A DNA stretch of 64,000 nucleotides from Allomuricauda ruestringensis DSM 13258 (GTDB taxonomy: Bacteria > Bacteroidota > Bacteroidia > Flavobacteriales > Flavobacteriaceae): NCBI RefSeq assembly GCF_000224085.1, contig NC_015945.1, forward strand, positions 3,030,501-3,094,500. Reading direction: 5' to 3'. The notes below the pieces were generated by a model. That model searched no databases. It saw only the letters and a list, made by a program, of their open reading frames with translations, and was not told the origin of the DNA. The translations under genes were made by a program, and so were the position numbers. Positions 17,479 through 26,306 of this stretch are shown piece after piece; the stretch's first letter is position 1, and each line of letters starts with the position of its first letter.

Positions 17479-17502
17479 TAGTAAGGAATCCTAACAAAAT
17501 AA
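17479..17502 (-). promoter_or_regulatory. Candidate MarR operator in the promoter of the CPVC gene
   Basis: AGGAATCCT (17484-17492) is a palindrome around one base within TAAGGAATCCTAAC. Read on the minus strand, a TTTTG precedes it and TATATTTA follows it about 16 bases later, resembling the -33 and -7 elements of Bacteroidota. The operator would thus sit between the promoter boxes, which suits repression. Confidence 0.5.
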
Positions 17503-17663
17503 ATTATTTAAAGAATTTATTTCTGGTTACGTATATAGATACCTCAAAATTCAAATTGCAAAGACTGGCCTAAAAACAGAAAGCTCCTAAAAAGGGCTTA
17601 AACAGGTCTCTTTTCCACTGTTCAAGGGCTTGTACAACGGTTACTGTCGTTATAGTAAGTGGT

Positions 17664-19340
17664 TTACTTTTTCTCATTAATAGTGTCCTTTGCTTTTTTT
17701 AATGCGTCATCAATGTTGTCACAAATGTTGTGTTTTCCCAAGTCTTCATAAACTTTCATCTTGAGAAATTCTCTTTTAATTTCATCATTGGCTCCTGAAA
17801 TAATTATTGTTGTTCCATGGGATTGTAGGTACTTGTATATTTCTTTCAGTCGGTTTATACCTGTCGCATCTATGAATGGAACGTGTCTTACTCTTAAAAT
17901 TAAAATTTCTGGCTCTTGCTTCAAGTCTTTAATTACTTCTTGAAACTTTTGAGACGCACCAAAAAACAAAGGGCCGTTGATTTCATAAATCAAGACACCT
18001 TTCGGAATCTCAGGTATTTCTTCGTCAAAAAGTCGTTCGCCATTTTCATCTTCAGTTTTGAAATAACTCATTGCGTTTTGGATAGATGTTGATTCGCTCA
18101 TTCGTTTCATAAATATAAAACTGGACAAAATCATTCCTACTTCAATAGCAATAATCAAGTCGAAAAATACAGTTAAGAAAAAGGTTGTGAGCAACACAAT
18201 TACGTCCATTCTGTTGCTTTTTAGTAAAGCCTTAAAGTGGTGCCATTCACCCATATGCCAAGCAACTACTACCAAAATACCTGCTAAACAGGATAATGGA
18301 ATTAATTTTGCCACAGGTGCAAAAAGTAACATAATCAATAATAAAACAATAGCGTGAACAATTCCTGAAATGGGTGTTCTACCGCCATTTTTAATGTTTG
18401 TTGCTGTACGAGCAATCGCACCTGTTGCAGGTATTCCCCCAAAAAGTCCTGAAAAGATATTGGCTGTTCCTTGTGCCACCAATTCCATATTAGAACGGTG
18501 TCTGCCTCCCATCATGCCATCAGCCACGACAGCAGAAAGTAGTGATTCGATACTACCCAATAATGCAATGGCAATAGCGGGTTGAATTAGTTGTTGGATG
18601 GTAGCAAAGTCTATGTTAGGAAATGTAGGTAAACTAATCTGGTTAGGTATTTCACCAAATTTTGTTTCAATGGTTTCAACGGGAAGTTCGAAGAAATAAA
18701 CAGCTATTGTGCTTAATGAGATAGCTACAATAGAACCTGGGATTTTTGATGTGATTTTATTGAAATTTAGAGATATCAAGACCGTTCCAACAGCAATTGA
18801 AAAAGCTATCCAATTTATTCTTTGGAAATTTAGAAAATAGGCTCTCCATTTTTCAATGAAATCGGCAGGGACTTCGCCCATTTCTAATCCGAAAAAGTCT
18901 TTCATTTGAGATGAAAAAATTATAATGGCAATACCACTTGTAAAGCCAACAATTAACGGATAAGGAATAAATTTTAAATAATTGCCAAGCCGAGCCAATC
19001 CAAGACCAATAATGAGAAACCCTGCCATAAATGTGGCTATCGTTAGTCCACCTATTCCGTGAGTTTGAACAATTCCGTAAACAATAACGATAAATGCACC
19101 TGTTGGTCCTCCAATTTGTACACGACTACCACTCAGCGCAGAAATTGTCAAACCCGCAATTACTGCCGTTATAAGTCCTTTTTCCGGTGATACTCCTGAT
19201 GCAATGGCAAAAGCAATAGCCAATGGTAATGCTACTATTCCTACAATTATTCCGGCAATTACGTCTTTAGTAATTTGTTTTTTGCTGATGCCTTCTTTGA
19301 GAAGGGTTAAAAGTTTAGGGGTGAATTCATTGTTTTTCAT
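17664..19340 (-). CDS. SulP family anion transporter with STAS domain
   Basis: 558 residues from the ATG at 19340 (MKNNEFTPKLL); the frame extends to 19427, but that segment runs into transposase debris. The SulP core has 10-14 membrane segments, with AGIIVGIVALPLAIAFAIASG, SGSRVQIGGPTGAF and the GFTSGIAIIIF segment. The C-terminal STAS domain (about 430-550) has RVRHVPFIDATGINRLKEI. Transports sulfate, bicarbonate or similar anions across the inner membrane. Sulfate supply would fit the neighbouring thiol genes, but no MarR-type palindrome was seen upstream, so co-regulation is not supported. Confidence 0.93.
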   Translation of the reverse strand: MKNNEFTPKLLTLLKEGISKKQITKDVIAGIIVGIVALPLAIAFAIASGVSPEKGLITAVIAGLTISALSGSRVQIGGPTGAFIVIVYGIVQTHGIGGLTIATFMAGFLIIGLGLARLGNYLKFIPYPLIVGFTSGIAIIIFSSQMKDFFGLEMGEVPADFIEKWRAYFLNFQRINWIAFSIAVGTVLISLNFNKITSKIPGSIVAISLSTIAVYFFELPVETIETKFGEIPNQISLPTFPNIDFATIQQLIQPAIAIALLGSIESLLSAVVADGMMGGRHRSNMELVAQGTANIFSGLFGGIPATGAIARTATNIKNGGRTPISGIVHAIVLLLIMLLFAPVAKLIPLSCLAGILVVVAWHMGEWHHFKALLKSNRMDVIVLLTTFFLTVFFDLIIAIEVGMILSSFIFMKRMSESTSIQNAMSYFKTEDENGERLFDEEIPEIPKGVLIYEINGPLFFGASQKFQEVIKDLKQEPEILILRVRHVPFIDATGINRLKEIYKYLQSHGTTIIISGANDEIKREFLKMKVYEDLGKHNICDNIDDALKKAKDTINEKK

Positions 19341-19432
19341 CTTTTTAGATAGTGAAGTGATTTTTAGACTTTTTTTGGATCGAAAGAGAGGGCTACGGAT
19401 ATTTGTGTTGCGCCACCCAAATTCCATAGCCC

Positions 19433-20127
19433 ATCTACAAAGTACTTGACAAAGATATCATAGAAACGGAAATAGTACCCAACATCCCGATGCCCAGGCG
19501 CGGTTTTTCCCCGAGGGTGGAGCTGTCCGAAATCGTCATTGCCGTTCTTTACAAGATGAAGACAGGTGTGCAGTGGGAATATTTGCCCGTAACTGCTCTA
19601 TTTTCCCAAAGGGCATTGGCCTGACAGGGCGTTTACTGCCATTTAGGGAAATGGTGCCTATCGGGTACCCTTTACCCATGTTGGACGGAAATACTTGAAA
19701 AATACAGGGACAGGCTCGACCTCTCCGGCATGGACCTTGACAGGAGCCACTCCTGCCCTAAGGGGCGGACAGGGCGTGGAGTACCAAGGTCGCGGCAACA
19801 CTTGAGAATGCCAAGATAGATGTCAACGGTCTGTTCCTCAATGCGGATGCAGGTTTTGATCCCAAGGACTTCAGGTCGACCTGTGCAGCCAAGGAAATCA
19901 ACGCCAACGTCTGTTTCAATAAAAGGAACGGGAACTTGGAGAGGGACGAATATTTTGATCAGGAACTATATGATGAAAGATATATAGAGCGCACCAATGT
20001 ATGGATGGACAGCTTCCGCTCACTGCTCAACAGGTTCGATACCACCAGGGAAAACTGGAAAGGGTTCAACTACCCCTCCTTCATCGTGCTGGCCCTGAAA
20101 AAATTCAAAATCGAAAAGTCTAAATGA
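19433..20127 (+). pseudogene. Decayed IS4/IS5-type transposase
   Basis: Translation in pieces gives transposase text in at least three frames: YKVLDKDIIETEIVPNIP and VELSEIVIAVLYKMKTG from 19436 to a TGA near 19624; then QGVYCHLGKWCLSGTLYPCW and SGMDLDRSHS in a shifted frame; then ATLENAKIDVNGLFLNADAG through to ERTNVWMDSFRSLL and NWKGFN at the end. The central part carrying much of the catalytic core is shortened (jump near 19795), and the start codon position now reads ATC. A dead copy, possibly with part of the element lost; no clear terminal repeats were identified. Confidence 0.85.
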
Positions 20128-20464
20128 GTTCAATTTATGGTTCAGTACAGTTTTCTTATTGTTCAATAAATCTTTTGGGAGCACAAAAGCTTAAATGTAA
20201 GAATTTTGCAGAAGACTTGTGTGGTATAAAAGGAAGGTTGTATGTCGACTTAAAATAAAAAGTCAGATGTAGTTTTTTGCTCTCTCCAACAAGCTGTCTA
20301 TTCAAAAAAGTGGGGCAAGTTACTTTCAAAAATCACCTATGGGGCAGAAAATTCAAGTAAATAGGTAGAAATAAATTATAAGGTAGAATAATTGTATTTG
20401 ATGGATTGTCAGTAATTAAACGACATATTCTTTTCTTTTTCAAAACCAACTTTGTTATGTCGAC
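20128..20464. other. Intergenic, AT-rich, nothing recognised
   Basis: 337 bases between the dead transposase and the Nudix-type regulator. No ORF, RNA gene or notable hairpin was seen; it may contain the right end of the decayed element. Confidence 0.5.
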
Positions 20465-21232
20465 TCACCTTAATTCACTTTTGTCACCTATATATGGTTT
20501 TAGCCGATTGTCGAATGGATTGGGTTTAAAACTGTACAGATAGGGAGCTTTATGGGAGTTTCCGGAAAACCTCTTTTCATGGCGCAACAAGGTATTTGCA
20601 CTCAACATTTTTCGTTGGAAACCGCTACGGTTAAAGGAGGTGCCGGTAATGGCCTCATATACCTGTTGTAGTTCTTTCATGGTAAATTTTTTGGGAAGCA
20701 AATTCATGCCCAGTAGTTTTTTGTCCAGATTTTCTCGAAGGGTTTCAAGTGCTTTTTCAATAATTTGTTGGTGGTCCATCATCAAGGGTGGTAGCTCATC
20801 TAACGAATACCAATCGATTCCATCGGATAATGGGTCTGGTTTGGGTATCACTTTTTCAAAGTTGATCAGGGCATAATAGGCAACGGTGATAAACCGGTCC
20901 AATAACCAACCATGCGATGCTATGTCCAGCCCGTTCATTTCCAAAATCCGTTTCATGGGCTCAGGGTCAAACCTTTTCACATCACCAAAAGTTTGAAATT
21001 GTTCCAAATAGATGTTCTTGAGCCCTGTCCTCTCGCTCACCCCTTTTTTAACAGCTTCTTCTAAATTCTCATTGCGTCTAACAAAACCGCCGGGAAGCGC
21101 ATAAAGTCCAGTATTTCGATATTCCAGTACAAGTATTTTCAATTTCTTGCCGTTAAAACCAAAAATAACTGAATCAAATGCTAGATTTGGAATGTAGTCT
21201 TCTTTGTTAAGGTTCTTTTTTTTTAGGGTCAA
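20465..21232 (-). CDS. Second Nudix-related transcriptional regulator (NrtR/AraR-like)
   Basis: 255 residues. The Nudix domain (about 15-150) begins NLAFDSVIFGF and has ALPGGFVRRNENLEEAV, but the REUXEE core reads KGVSER, so catalysis is doubtful. The winged helix (about 165-235) contains LLPKKFTMKELQQVYEAITG, NRSGFQRKML and PYLYSF, closely parallel to the regulator at 1916-2584. It is divergent from a carboxylesterase gene with a near-perfect palindrome between them, so it most likely controls that gene and itself. The ligand is unknown; related proteins sense sugars or ADP-ribose-like molecules. Confidence 0.86.
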   Translation of the reverse strand: MTLKKKNLNKEDYIPNLAFDSVIFGFNGKKLKILVLEYRNTGLYALPGGFVRRNENLEEAVKKGVSERTGLKNIYLEQFQTFGDVKRFDPEPMKRILEMNGLDIASHGWLLDRFITVAYYALINFEKVIPKPDPLSDGIDWYSLDELPPLMMDHQQIIEKALETLRENLDKKLLGMNLLPKKFTMKELQQVYEAITGTSFNRSGFQRKMLSANTLLRHEKRFSGNSHKAPYLYSFKPNPFDNRLKPYIGDKSELR

Positions 21233-21274
21233 AATGTAATTTTTTTCTAAATAAAGTATATTTTCTCATAAAAA

Positions 21275-21306
21275 CAAAGTACTATTGTGACAACATGTAA
21301 CAATAG
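21275..21306. promoter_or_regulatory. 25-bp near-perfect palindromic operator between regulator and esterase
   Basis: CTATTGT (21282-21288) and ACAATAG (21300-21306) are perfect arms; inside them ACA and TGT also pair, leaving only one mismatched pair and a 3-base centre. On the minus strand, TTG (21301-21303), 18 bases and GTACTTTG (21275-21282) resemble a Bacteroidota promoter for the regulator, so the palindrome would cover it. Confidence 0.7.
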
Positions 21307-21320
21307 AAAAACAAGTTATA

Positions 21321-22949
21321 ATGAAAAAGCGATTACTTTCCGTGGCGTTGGTTCTCTTTGTAATGTCGGAACTGACCTCACAACAGAAAAACGCCTTTCC
21401 TGTTCAAGCCAAACTCAAGAATGGTGTTATTGAGGGGCTTTACGATACTCATACGGGTATCCAAAAATATTTTGGAATACCTTTTGCAAAACCACCGATT
21501 GGTGAATTACGATGGAAGGCCCCTCAGCCCTTGGACCCTTGGGAGGGTGTGGTAGAGACAAAGCGTTTTGGTCCAAGGCCTATGCAAGCTATGGTGTTCG
21601 GCGATATGAAATCCCGCTCCGATGGCGTAAGCGAGGATTGTCTTTACCTTAACGTTTGGACACCTGCCAAGCGTAACGATAAAAACCTTCCCGTTCTGGT
21701 ATACTTTTACGGGGGCGGAAACGTTGCGGGGGATGCATCGGAATATCGATATGACGGTGAAAGTATGGCGAAAAAGGGAATTGTGGTGGTTACCACCAAT
21801 TATCGCCTGAATATTTTTGGGAATCTGGCTCATCCAGAGCTGTCCTCCGAGGCTCCTTACAAGGCATCGGGAAATTATGGACAGTTAGATCAAAATATGG
21901 CCCTTCAATGGGTACAGGAAAACATAGCTGCCTTTGGCGGAGACCCAAATCAGGTGACCATAGCAGGGGAATCGGCCGGATCTATTGGGGTTAGTGTACA
22001 GATGGCATCCCCATTGTCCAAAGACCTGATTGCAGGAGCTATTGGGGAAAGTGGAGCTGCCATTCCGCCAACTATGGCACCAATTCCTTTAGCAGAGGCG
22101 GAAAAGCAAGGTGTACAATTTTTGGAAAATGCCGATATCGAGAACATTTCTCAATTGAGAAAATTGAGTACACGCGAGCTGTACGAGATTTATAATGAAT
22201 CCAAGAAATTTGGCTTTCCTATGGTTATTGACGGGTATTTACTTACCAAGTCCTTGCCCGAAACCTTTGCCTCACAGGAACAGGCACAGGTTCCATTATT
22301 GGTTGGATGGAATTCTGCCGAGATACCTGGCATGGCCTTTACCCAGGGCCCCATTACAAAAGAGGTGTTTGTAGCCAAAGTGAAGGAGGCCTATCCAGAG
22401 AATTATCAAACTGTATTGAATCTGTATCCACATAGTACGGAAGAAGAACTTCAATGGGCAGCAACGAACCTTGCTTCCGACCGTTTTATAGCCTATAGTA
22501 CATGGAAGTGGTTCGACTTACACCGTAAGAACAGTGATCAACCCGTATATCGCTATCTATACAGTAAAATCAGACCCCCATTAAAGAACAAAAACCTGGC
22601 ATCTGGATTGGCGGGTGGTACCGTGGAAAAAAATTCCAATGCCCCACAAATGCCCAAGCCCATCGGCGCGCCACATGCAGCTGAAATCGAATACGCTATG
22701 GGTAATCTGCACCTTGTGGATGATTATGCCTGGACCGCCGAGGATTACAAGGCTTCCGAAACCATGCAGCAGTTTTTTGCCAATTTTATTAAGAGTGGAA
22801 ATCCCAATGGAAAAGACTTGCCCAATTGGGAAGCAGTAGAGCCAAAAGAAAATGAACCCCCCGTGATGATCATAGATACGGAGAGCAAATTGACCAAGGC
22901 CGTAGATGATGTACGTTACGAGTTTTTGGACAAGGATTACAAAAATTAA
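21321..22949 (+). CDS. Secreted type-B carboxylesterase
   Basis: 542 residues. An N-terminal signal peptide is followed by the carboxylesterase/cholinesterase fold: KYFGIPFAKPP, SEDCLYLNVWTP, an oxyanion segment FYGGGN (usually HGGGF) and the nucleophile elbow GESAGS with Ser218. The later Glu and His of the triad should lie around residues 330 and 445 (PHAAEIEYAMG), positions estimated by eye. It hydrolyses carboxylic esters in the periplasm or outside the cell. The single-gene unit divergent from a Nudix regulator suggests substrate-induced expression, possibly for an acylated sugar or plant/algal ester. Confidence 0.92.
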   Translation: MKKRLLSVALVLFVMSELTSQQKNAFPVQAKLKNGVIEGLYDTHTGIQKYFGIPFAKPPIGELRWKAPQPLDPWEGVVETKRFGPRPMQAMVFGDMKSRSDGVSEDCLYLNVWTPAKRNDKNLPVLVYFYGGGNVAGDASEYRYDGESMAKKGIVVVTTNYRLNIFGNLAHPELSSEAPYKASGNYGQLDQNMALQWVQENIAAFGGDPNQVTIAGESAGSIGVSVQMASPLSKDLIAGAIGESGAAIPPTMAPIPLAEAEKQGVQFLENADIENISQLRKLSTRELYEIYNESKKFGFPMVIDGYLLTKSLPETFASQEQAQVPLLVGWNSAEIPGMAFTQGPITKEVFVAKVKEAYPENYQTVLNLYPHSTEEELQWAATNLASDRFIAYSTWKWFDLHRKNSDQPVYRYLYSKIRPPLKNKNLASGLAGGTVEKNSNAPQMPKPIGAPHAAEIEYAMGNLHLVDDYAWTAEDYKASETMQQFFANFIKSGNPNGKDLPNWEAVEPKENEPPVMIIDTESKLTKAVDDVRYEFLDKDYKN

Positions 22950-23003
22950 TCCTACTTGTTAGAAAAACAGCGATAAGGTGCCTTTGTTGTCGCGCATCTT
23001 TTC

Positions 23004-23040
23004 TACAGGGGGCAATGCCTTTTAGGCATTGCCCCCTGTA
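23004..23040. terminator. Perfect 16-bp stem-loop between convergent genes
   Basis: TACAGGGGGCAATGCC (23004-23019) pairs without mismatch to GGCATTGCCCCCTGTA (23025-23040) over the loop TTTTA. It lies 54 bases past the esterase stop and 52 bases past the end of the convergent Xre gene, the position of a bidirectional terminator. Neither flank has a clear T-run, which is unusual for an intrinsic terminator. Confidence 0.65.
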
Positions 23041-23092
23041 CCCATTATAGGTACAATATCGAAAACAAACATGCATTTTAAGCAGGTCGCAG

Positions 23093-23320
23093 TTATCTAG
23101 CAATTGTGCTTTGTTGGTCATCGACATATTCCAAGATGTCGCCTGGTTGGCATTCCAATACATTGCAAATAGATTCCAGCGTACTGAACCTAATTGCTTT
23201 GGCCTTGCCCGTTTTAAGTATTGAAAGATTTGCCAGTGTCAACCCTACTTTCTCGGAAAGTTCATTTAGGGACATCTTCCTCTTGGCCATTACCACATTC
23301 AAATTTACTATAATAGCCAT
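23093..23320 (-). CDS. Xre/Cro-CI type HTH regulator (YozG-like)
   Basis: 75 residues, essentially one helix-turn-helix domain: MAKRKMSLNELSEKVGLTLANLSILKTGKAKAIRFSTLESICNVLEC, then PGDILEY. This minimal type is widespread next to DUF2975 membrane proteins, as here, where it starts three bases after the DUF2975 stop. It probably binds its own promoter; the membrane partner may modulate it. The first Met gives MAIIVNLNVVMAK; translation from the second Met would still keep the whole domain. Confidence 0.9.
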   Translation of the reverse strand: MAIIVNLNVVMAKRKMSLNELSEKVGLTLANLSILKTGKAKAIRFSTLESICNVLECQPGDILEYVDDQQSTIAR

Positions 23321-23323
23321 ATA

Positions 23324-23812
23324 TTAAACGGTTAGATCATTTTCAGATTTGATATTCAAACCATTTTGAAACAGTTTGAGTAAAACTGCAGCAAATACAG
23401 CCACTATAAATGGAACAACTGCCAATATTAACCCCATTAATATAATGCCTGGCGCATCATCAACCTCTCCCACGTAATAGATATACGGCATCCCTCCAGT
23501 GTACAACAAACTTATTGTAAAGGCACTTAACTTAATTTTATTTAAGGCCTTGATCGATGCATTTGAAAATGCTTTGTTCCTATCAATATAAAGCAGTAGC
23601 CTGTGGGCCTGGTAGAGTGCATACAGGAAAGGAATTTCAGTCACACATATCCCCAATAAAATTGGCCTAAATATCCCCATGCTATCAGCGGCAATGGATA
23701 CATACAATAAAAAGCCAAACAAACAGATTGCTGCGATAGCTAAAAATAAAACAACAAATTTTAGTAAGAGGGTGGAGCCTCGATCTGTAATTTGTGATTT
23801 GATGTTTTTCAT
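23324..23812 (-). CDS. DUF2975 membrane protein
   Basis: 162 residues with four predicted membrane segments: about 17-40, 50-70 (PILLGICVTEIPFLYALYQ), 95-115 and 125-150. LLLYIDRNKAFSNASIKALNKIK between segments two and three is the typical DUF2975 signature. Function is unknown; the constant pairing with a YozG-like Xre protein suggests a two-gene regulatory or stress unit. Upstream of 23812 the DNA is very AT-rich. Confidence 0.88.
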   Translation of the reverse strand: MKNIKSQITDRGSTLLLKFVVLFLAIAAICLFGFLLYVSIAADSMGIFRPILLGICVTEIPFLYALYQAHRLLLYIDRNKAFSNASIKALNKIKLSAFTISLLYTGGMPYIYYVGEVDDAPGIILMGLILAVVPFIVAVFAAVLLKLFQNGLNIKSENDLTV

Positions 23813-24114
23813 TTATCTCAAATTTTGAATACAGAGGCAAATAAAATAAAAATTTATTGAAAAACAACAAAAAATTATCGAATAAAACAAAAAGTTGATG
23901 AGGATTGAAAATATGTCAGTTTCTATTAGGAAATTTTTAAGAACCTCTGCCTTTCTTTTCATTATTTAACCAATGAAAGTGAGTTTAAATTGCCACTTTG
24001 ACATTTCAAAAACTATTTTTATGAGAATAATGTATGATTCATGGTTTGGAATGCATTTTGACTGATTATCAATCGGTATGTTCCAATAGTTTAACATTTA
24101 AAAAATTTTAGATT
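23813..24114. other. AT-rich divergent intergenic region
   Basis: 302 bases between the DUF2975 gene and the small ORF at 24115. It must contain promoters in both directions, but no consensus pair stood out, and no RNA gene was recognised. Confidence 0.5.
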
Positions 24115-24300
24115 ATGGAGAAGAAACCGGTCAAAGTCAGATTAGTGGGTAGAAATGGGAGAAACTACGACATCCAATTTCCTTATCTACATATACCCGT
24201 TACAGTCAACGAAACTCTTTATCGTAGAATGTTGAAAAGTGCGGAGTACCAGTTCGATAGTAGTACAGAGAGGCTTAAAGAACAGGGTACCGCGAATTGA
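24115..24300 (+). CDS. Small protein of unknown function
   Basis: 61 residues, MEKKPVKVRLVGRNGRNYD..., basic at the start and ending in a short amphipathic helix (LYRRMLKSAEYQFDSSTERLKEQ). It has a plausible start after an AT-rich leader with AAAAATTTTAGATT, ordinary codon use and no overlapping gene on either strand, so it looks real. I do not recognise a family. It sits between the DUF2975 pair and a transposase remnant, in accessory-looking DNA. Confidence 0.5.
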   Translation: MEKKPVKVRLVGRNGRNYDIQFPYLHIPVTVNETLYRRMLKSAEYQFDSSTERLKEQGTAN

Positions 24301-24517
24301 ACTAAAGTCTATGCCTATTGGTTGACATAGGTGAATAATTTGAAGATTGTTTCCGACCTTCGGACTTGAATAGGTTCCATGTCGTTTGGGCAGAACCAAA
24401 GTTGTACATGATAAATGTATTGTCTTTGTCGCAATTTACAGATGTTTAAAGAGTTGAAAACACTTTCTTCTTTGACCAATCAAAGTATGTGCTAATATTT
24501 ATTCTTTTTTACTGTAG

Positions 24518-24919
24518 GGCAAGACCTTGGGGCCGGCAGAAACCATAATTCCCGCTTGGAAGATGGCGGCAAGGTCGAACAATATCACGGACAGGCTTAT
24601 TTTCCATTCCGATAGGGGCTCACAATATGCCAGTTACGAGTTTACCGATATCCTTAAAGGACATAATGGCCTGGTTGTACAATCAATGAGCAGAAAAGGG
24701 AATTGCTGGGACAATGCAATGGAGGAATCCTTCTTCAAGAGCTTGAAGGTCGTCGAATAGGTGTACCATCAAAATTATAGCTTCAGGTCCGAAGCGGAAC
24801 TATCGATATTCCAATGGATAGAGACTTTGTACAATAGGAGGAGGATACACTCGACATTGCACTATAAAACCATAGCGAAATTTGAAAACGAAATGTATAA
24901 CCAAAAATCAGATGCATGA
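24518..24919 (+). pseudogene. IS3-type transposase (OrfB) remnant with in-frame stop
   Basis: Only the C-terminal third is present. [11 protein letters not shown] contains the second Asp and [12 protein letters not shown] the Glu of the DDE integrase core. An amber codon (24758-24760) interrupts the frame after KVVE; beyond it the same frame continues with FRSEAELSIFQWIETLYN and RRRIHSTLHYKT to a TGA at 24917-24919, which is the normal end of this family. The 5' part is missing from 24517 on, where a TAG precedes the first homologous residues. Dead element. Confidence 0.88.
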
Positions 24920-25000
24920 CCCTTATCTAATCGTCACTTTTTTGTTGCAAATCCATTTCCCTCAAGAAATCGTTGGTGGATTGGAAGCTGGGAGTAAGGC

Positions 25001-25597
25001 TTAAATTCTTTCTTTCATAAGTCTGGATAAAGTCTCCGGTCTTATGGCGAGATAAGATGCCAAATGCTTTCGAGGAATTCGTTCCACAATCTGGGGTTTC
25101 ATATATTGCATATAAAAGGCCAACCGCTTTCGGGCATTCGGAATTCTTGCCAAATAAACCCTGTGTTCGGCCAGAATGTAATATTCTTCGAGTAATATAC
25201 GGTTAATGTGTCGCATTTCGGGAAAATGGTTCAAACAGTATTTGTAGTCCTCATATTCCAAATAATCGCAATGGGTCTTTTCCAAACTTTCAATATATTC
25301 TTCGCTCTTTTGATTTCTAAAAAAGCCGGTAATAGAGGTGAAAACTTCATTTTCAGTATCTATCCATGTTGTTATTTCTGAAGAATCACAAACAAAATAT
25401 CCTCTTACCATTCCTTTTTTAATAAGATAAAGTCGGTTGCAAACCTCCCCGGCTTTGCTAATAAGTTCGTTTTTCTCGAAGGAACCACTTTTTATATGCT
25501 GAACAAGATAATTTTTTAAACTGGGGCTTAAGGGATAGATTGAGTCGAGAAATAAAATGATAAATAGATTTTTCTCTGTATTCTTTTTGGACAACAT
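25001..25597 (-). CDS. Crp/Fnr family cyclic-nucleotide-binding-type regulator
   Basis: 198 residues. The N-terminal cNMP-binding-like beta roll has NELISKAGEVCNRLYLIKKGMVRGYF, and the C-terminal HTH has IPRKHLASYLAIRPETLSRLMKERI. The pattern is that of the many Bacteroidota Crp-like proteins that lack clear cAMP-binding residues. The C-terminus stops soon after the recognition helix, slightly short compared with relatives. It stands alone on the minus strand after the IS3 remnant; target genes are unknown. Confidence 0.88.
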   Translation of the reverse strand: MLSKKNTEKNLFIILFLDSIYPLSPSLKNYLVQHIKSGSFEKNELISKAGEVCNRLYLIKKGMVRGYFVCDSSEITTWIDTENEVFTSITGFFRNQKSEEYIESLEKTHCDYLEYEDYKYCLNHFPEMRHINRILLEEYYILAEHRVYLARIPNARKRLAFYMQYMKPQIVERIPRKHLASYLAIRPETLSRLMKERI

Positions 25598-26306
25598 GTA
25601 AAAAATTAGTTAGGTTTTTTGTTTGGTTCCCAAAAATACCAATTACAAAAGTTTTCTGTATGTTATAGACAATGTTTTTCAATTTGGTGAACAGATGCTT
25701 TTGGTTTATCAAATCTGCCCGTCTTTTAGATTACGGCAAAAGGGACTTTAAGAGCTTTTTCCACGTTTATGGCTAATTGTACACGACTGTTGAATTAGTT
25801 TATGATCAAACGATATGTATTTCTTGGAAAGCCTAGACATTCCGATAAGCTTTAACACGAAAAGAGATTAGCATTAGGTGCAGTGAATATGTGGGCCCCT
25901 CAAAAACTATTTTTGAAATTGTCCATAGCGGACAGGAAAGTAAAAGATAACAAGCCTGAGACTTGTTGATTATTCCAAGTTTAAGGAAAATAAACCTATT
26001 GCTCCCATCGTTTTCTATAAAAAACGTAAGAAAAAGAGATGGAATTCTTAATTTGACAGGGCTTTAACCAGCCAAACAAGACATCATTTGATGGTGCTTG
26101 ACAATAAATAAAAATTGATTTTGATATATAAAAAATCTTCATAATGGTATTGGTATCACTCTAAAGTGATGATTTAAAATGAATTGCCCGAAAAATAACT
26201 GTGTTACTGTATTTTCATGGATTTAATCTCCCTAGGGCATAAACTTTCACAAAAAATTATTGTTTATTTTACCATATCAAAAAAAACCTTAACCTACCAA
26301 AAGTAA
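25598..26306. other. Long non-coding stretch between Crp-like gene and giant kinase
   Basis: 709 bases without a convincing ORF. It is AT-rich with small inverted repeats such as AACAAG/CTTGTT near 25950-25970. It must contain the promoters of both flanking genes. No tRNA or known riboswitch form was seen; a decayed gene is possible but no recognisable peptide pieces were found. Confidence 0.5.

Noticed and set aside
17664..19340. SulP transporter as a member of the MarR regulon
   Set aside because: No TTAGGAnTCCTAA-like palindrome was found upstream of its start; only neighbourhood links it.
25590..25601. GACAACATGTAA, identical to 12 bases of the palindrome at 21289-21300
   Set aside because: It includes the start codon of the Crp-like gene on the minus strand and lacks the CTATTGT/ACAATAG arms, so the match is probably chance.
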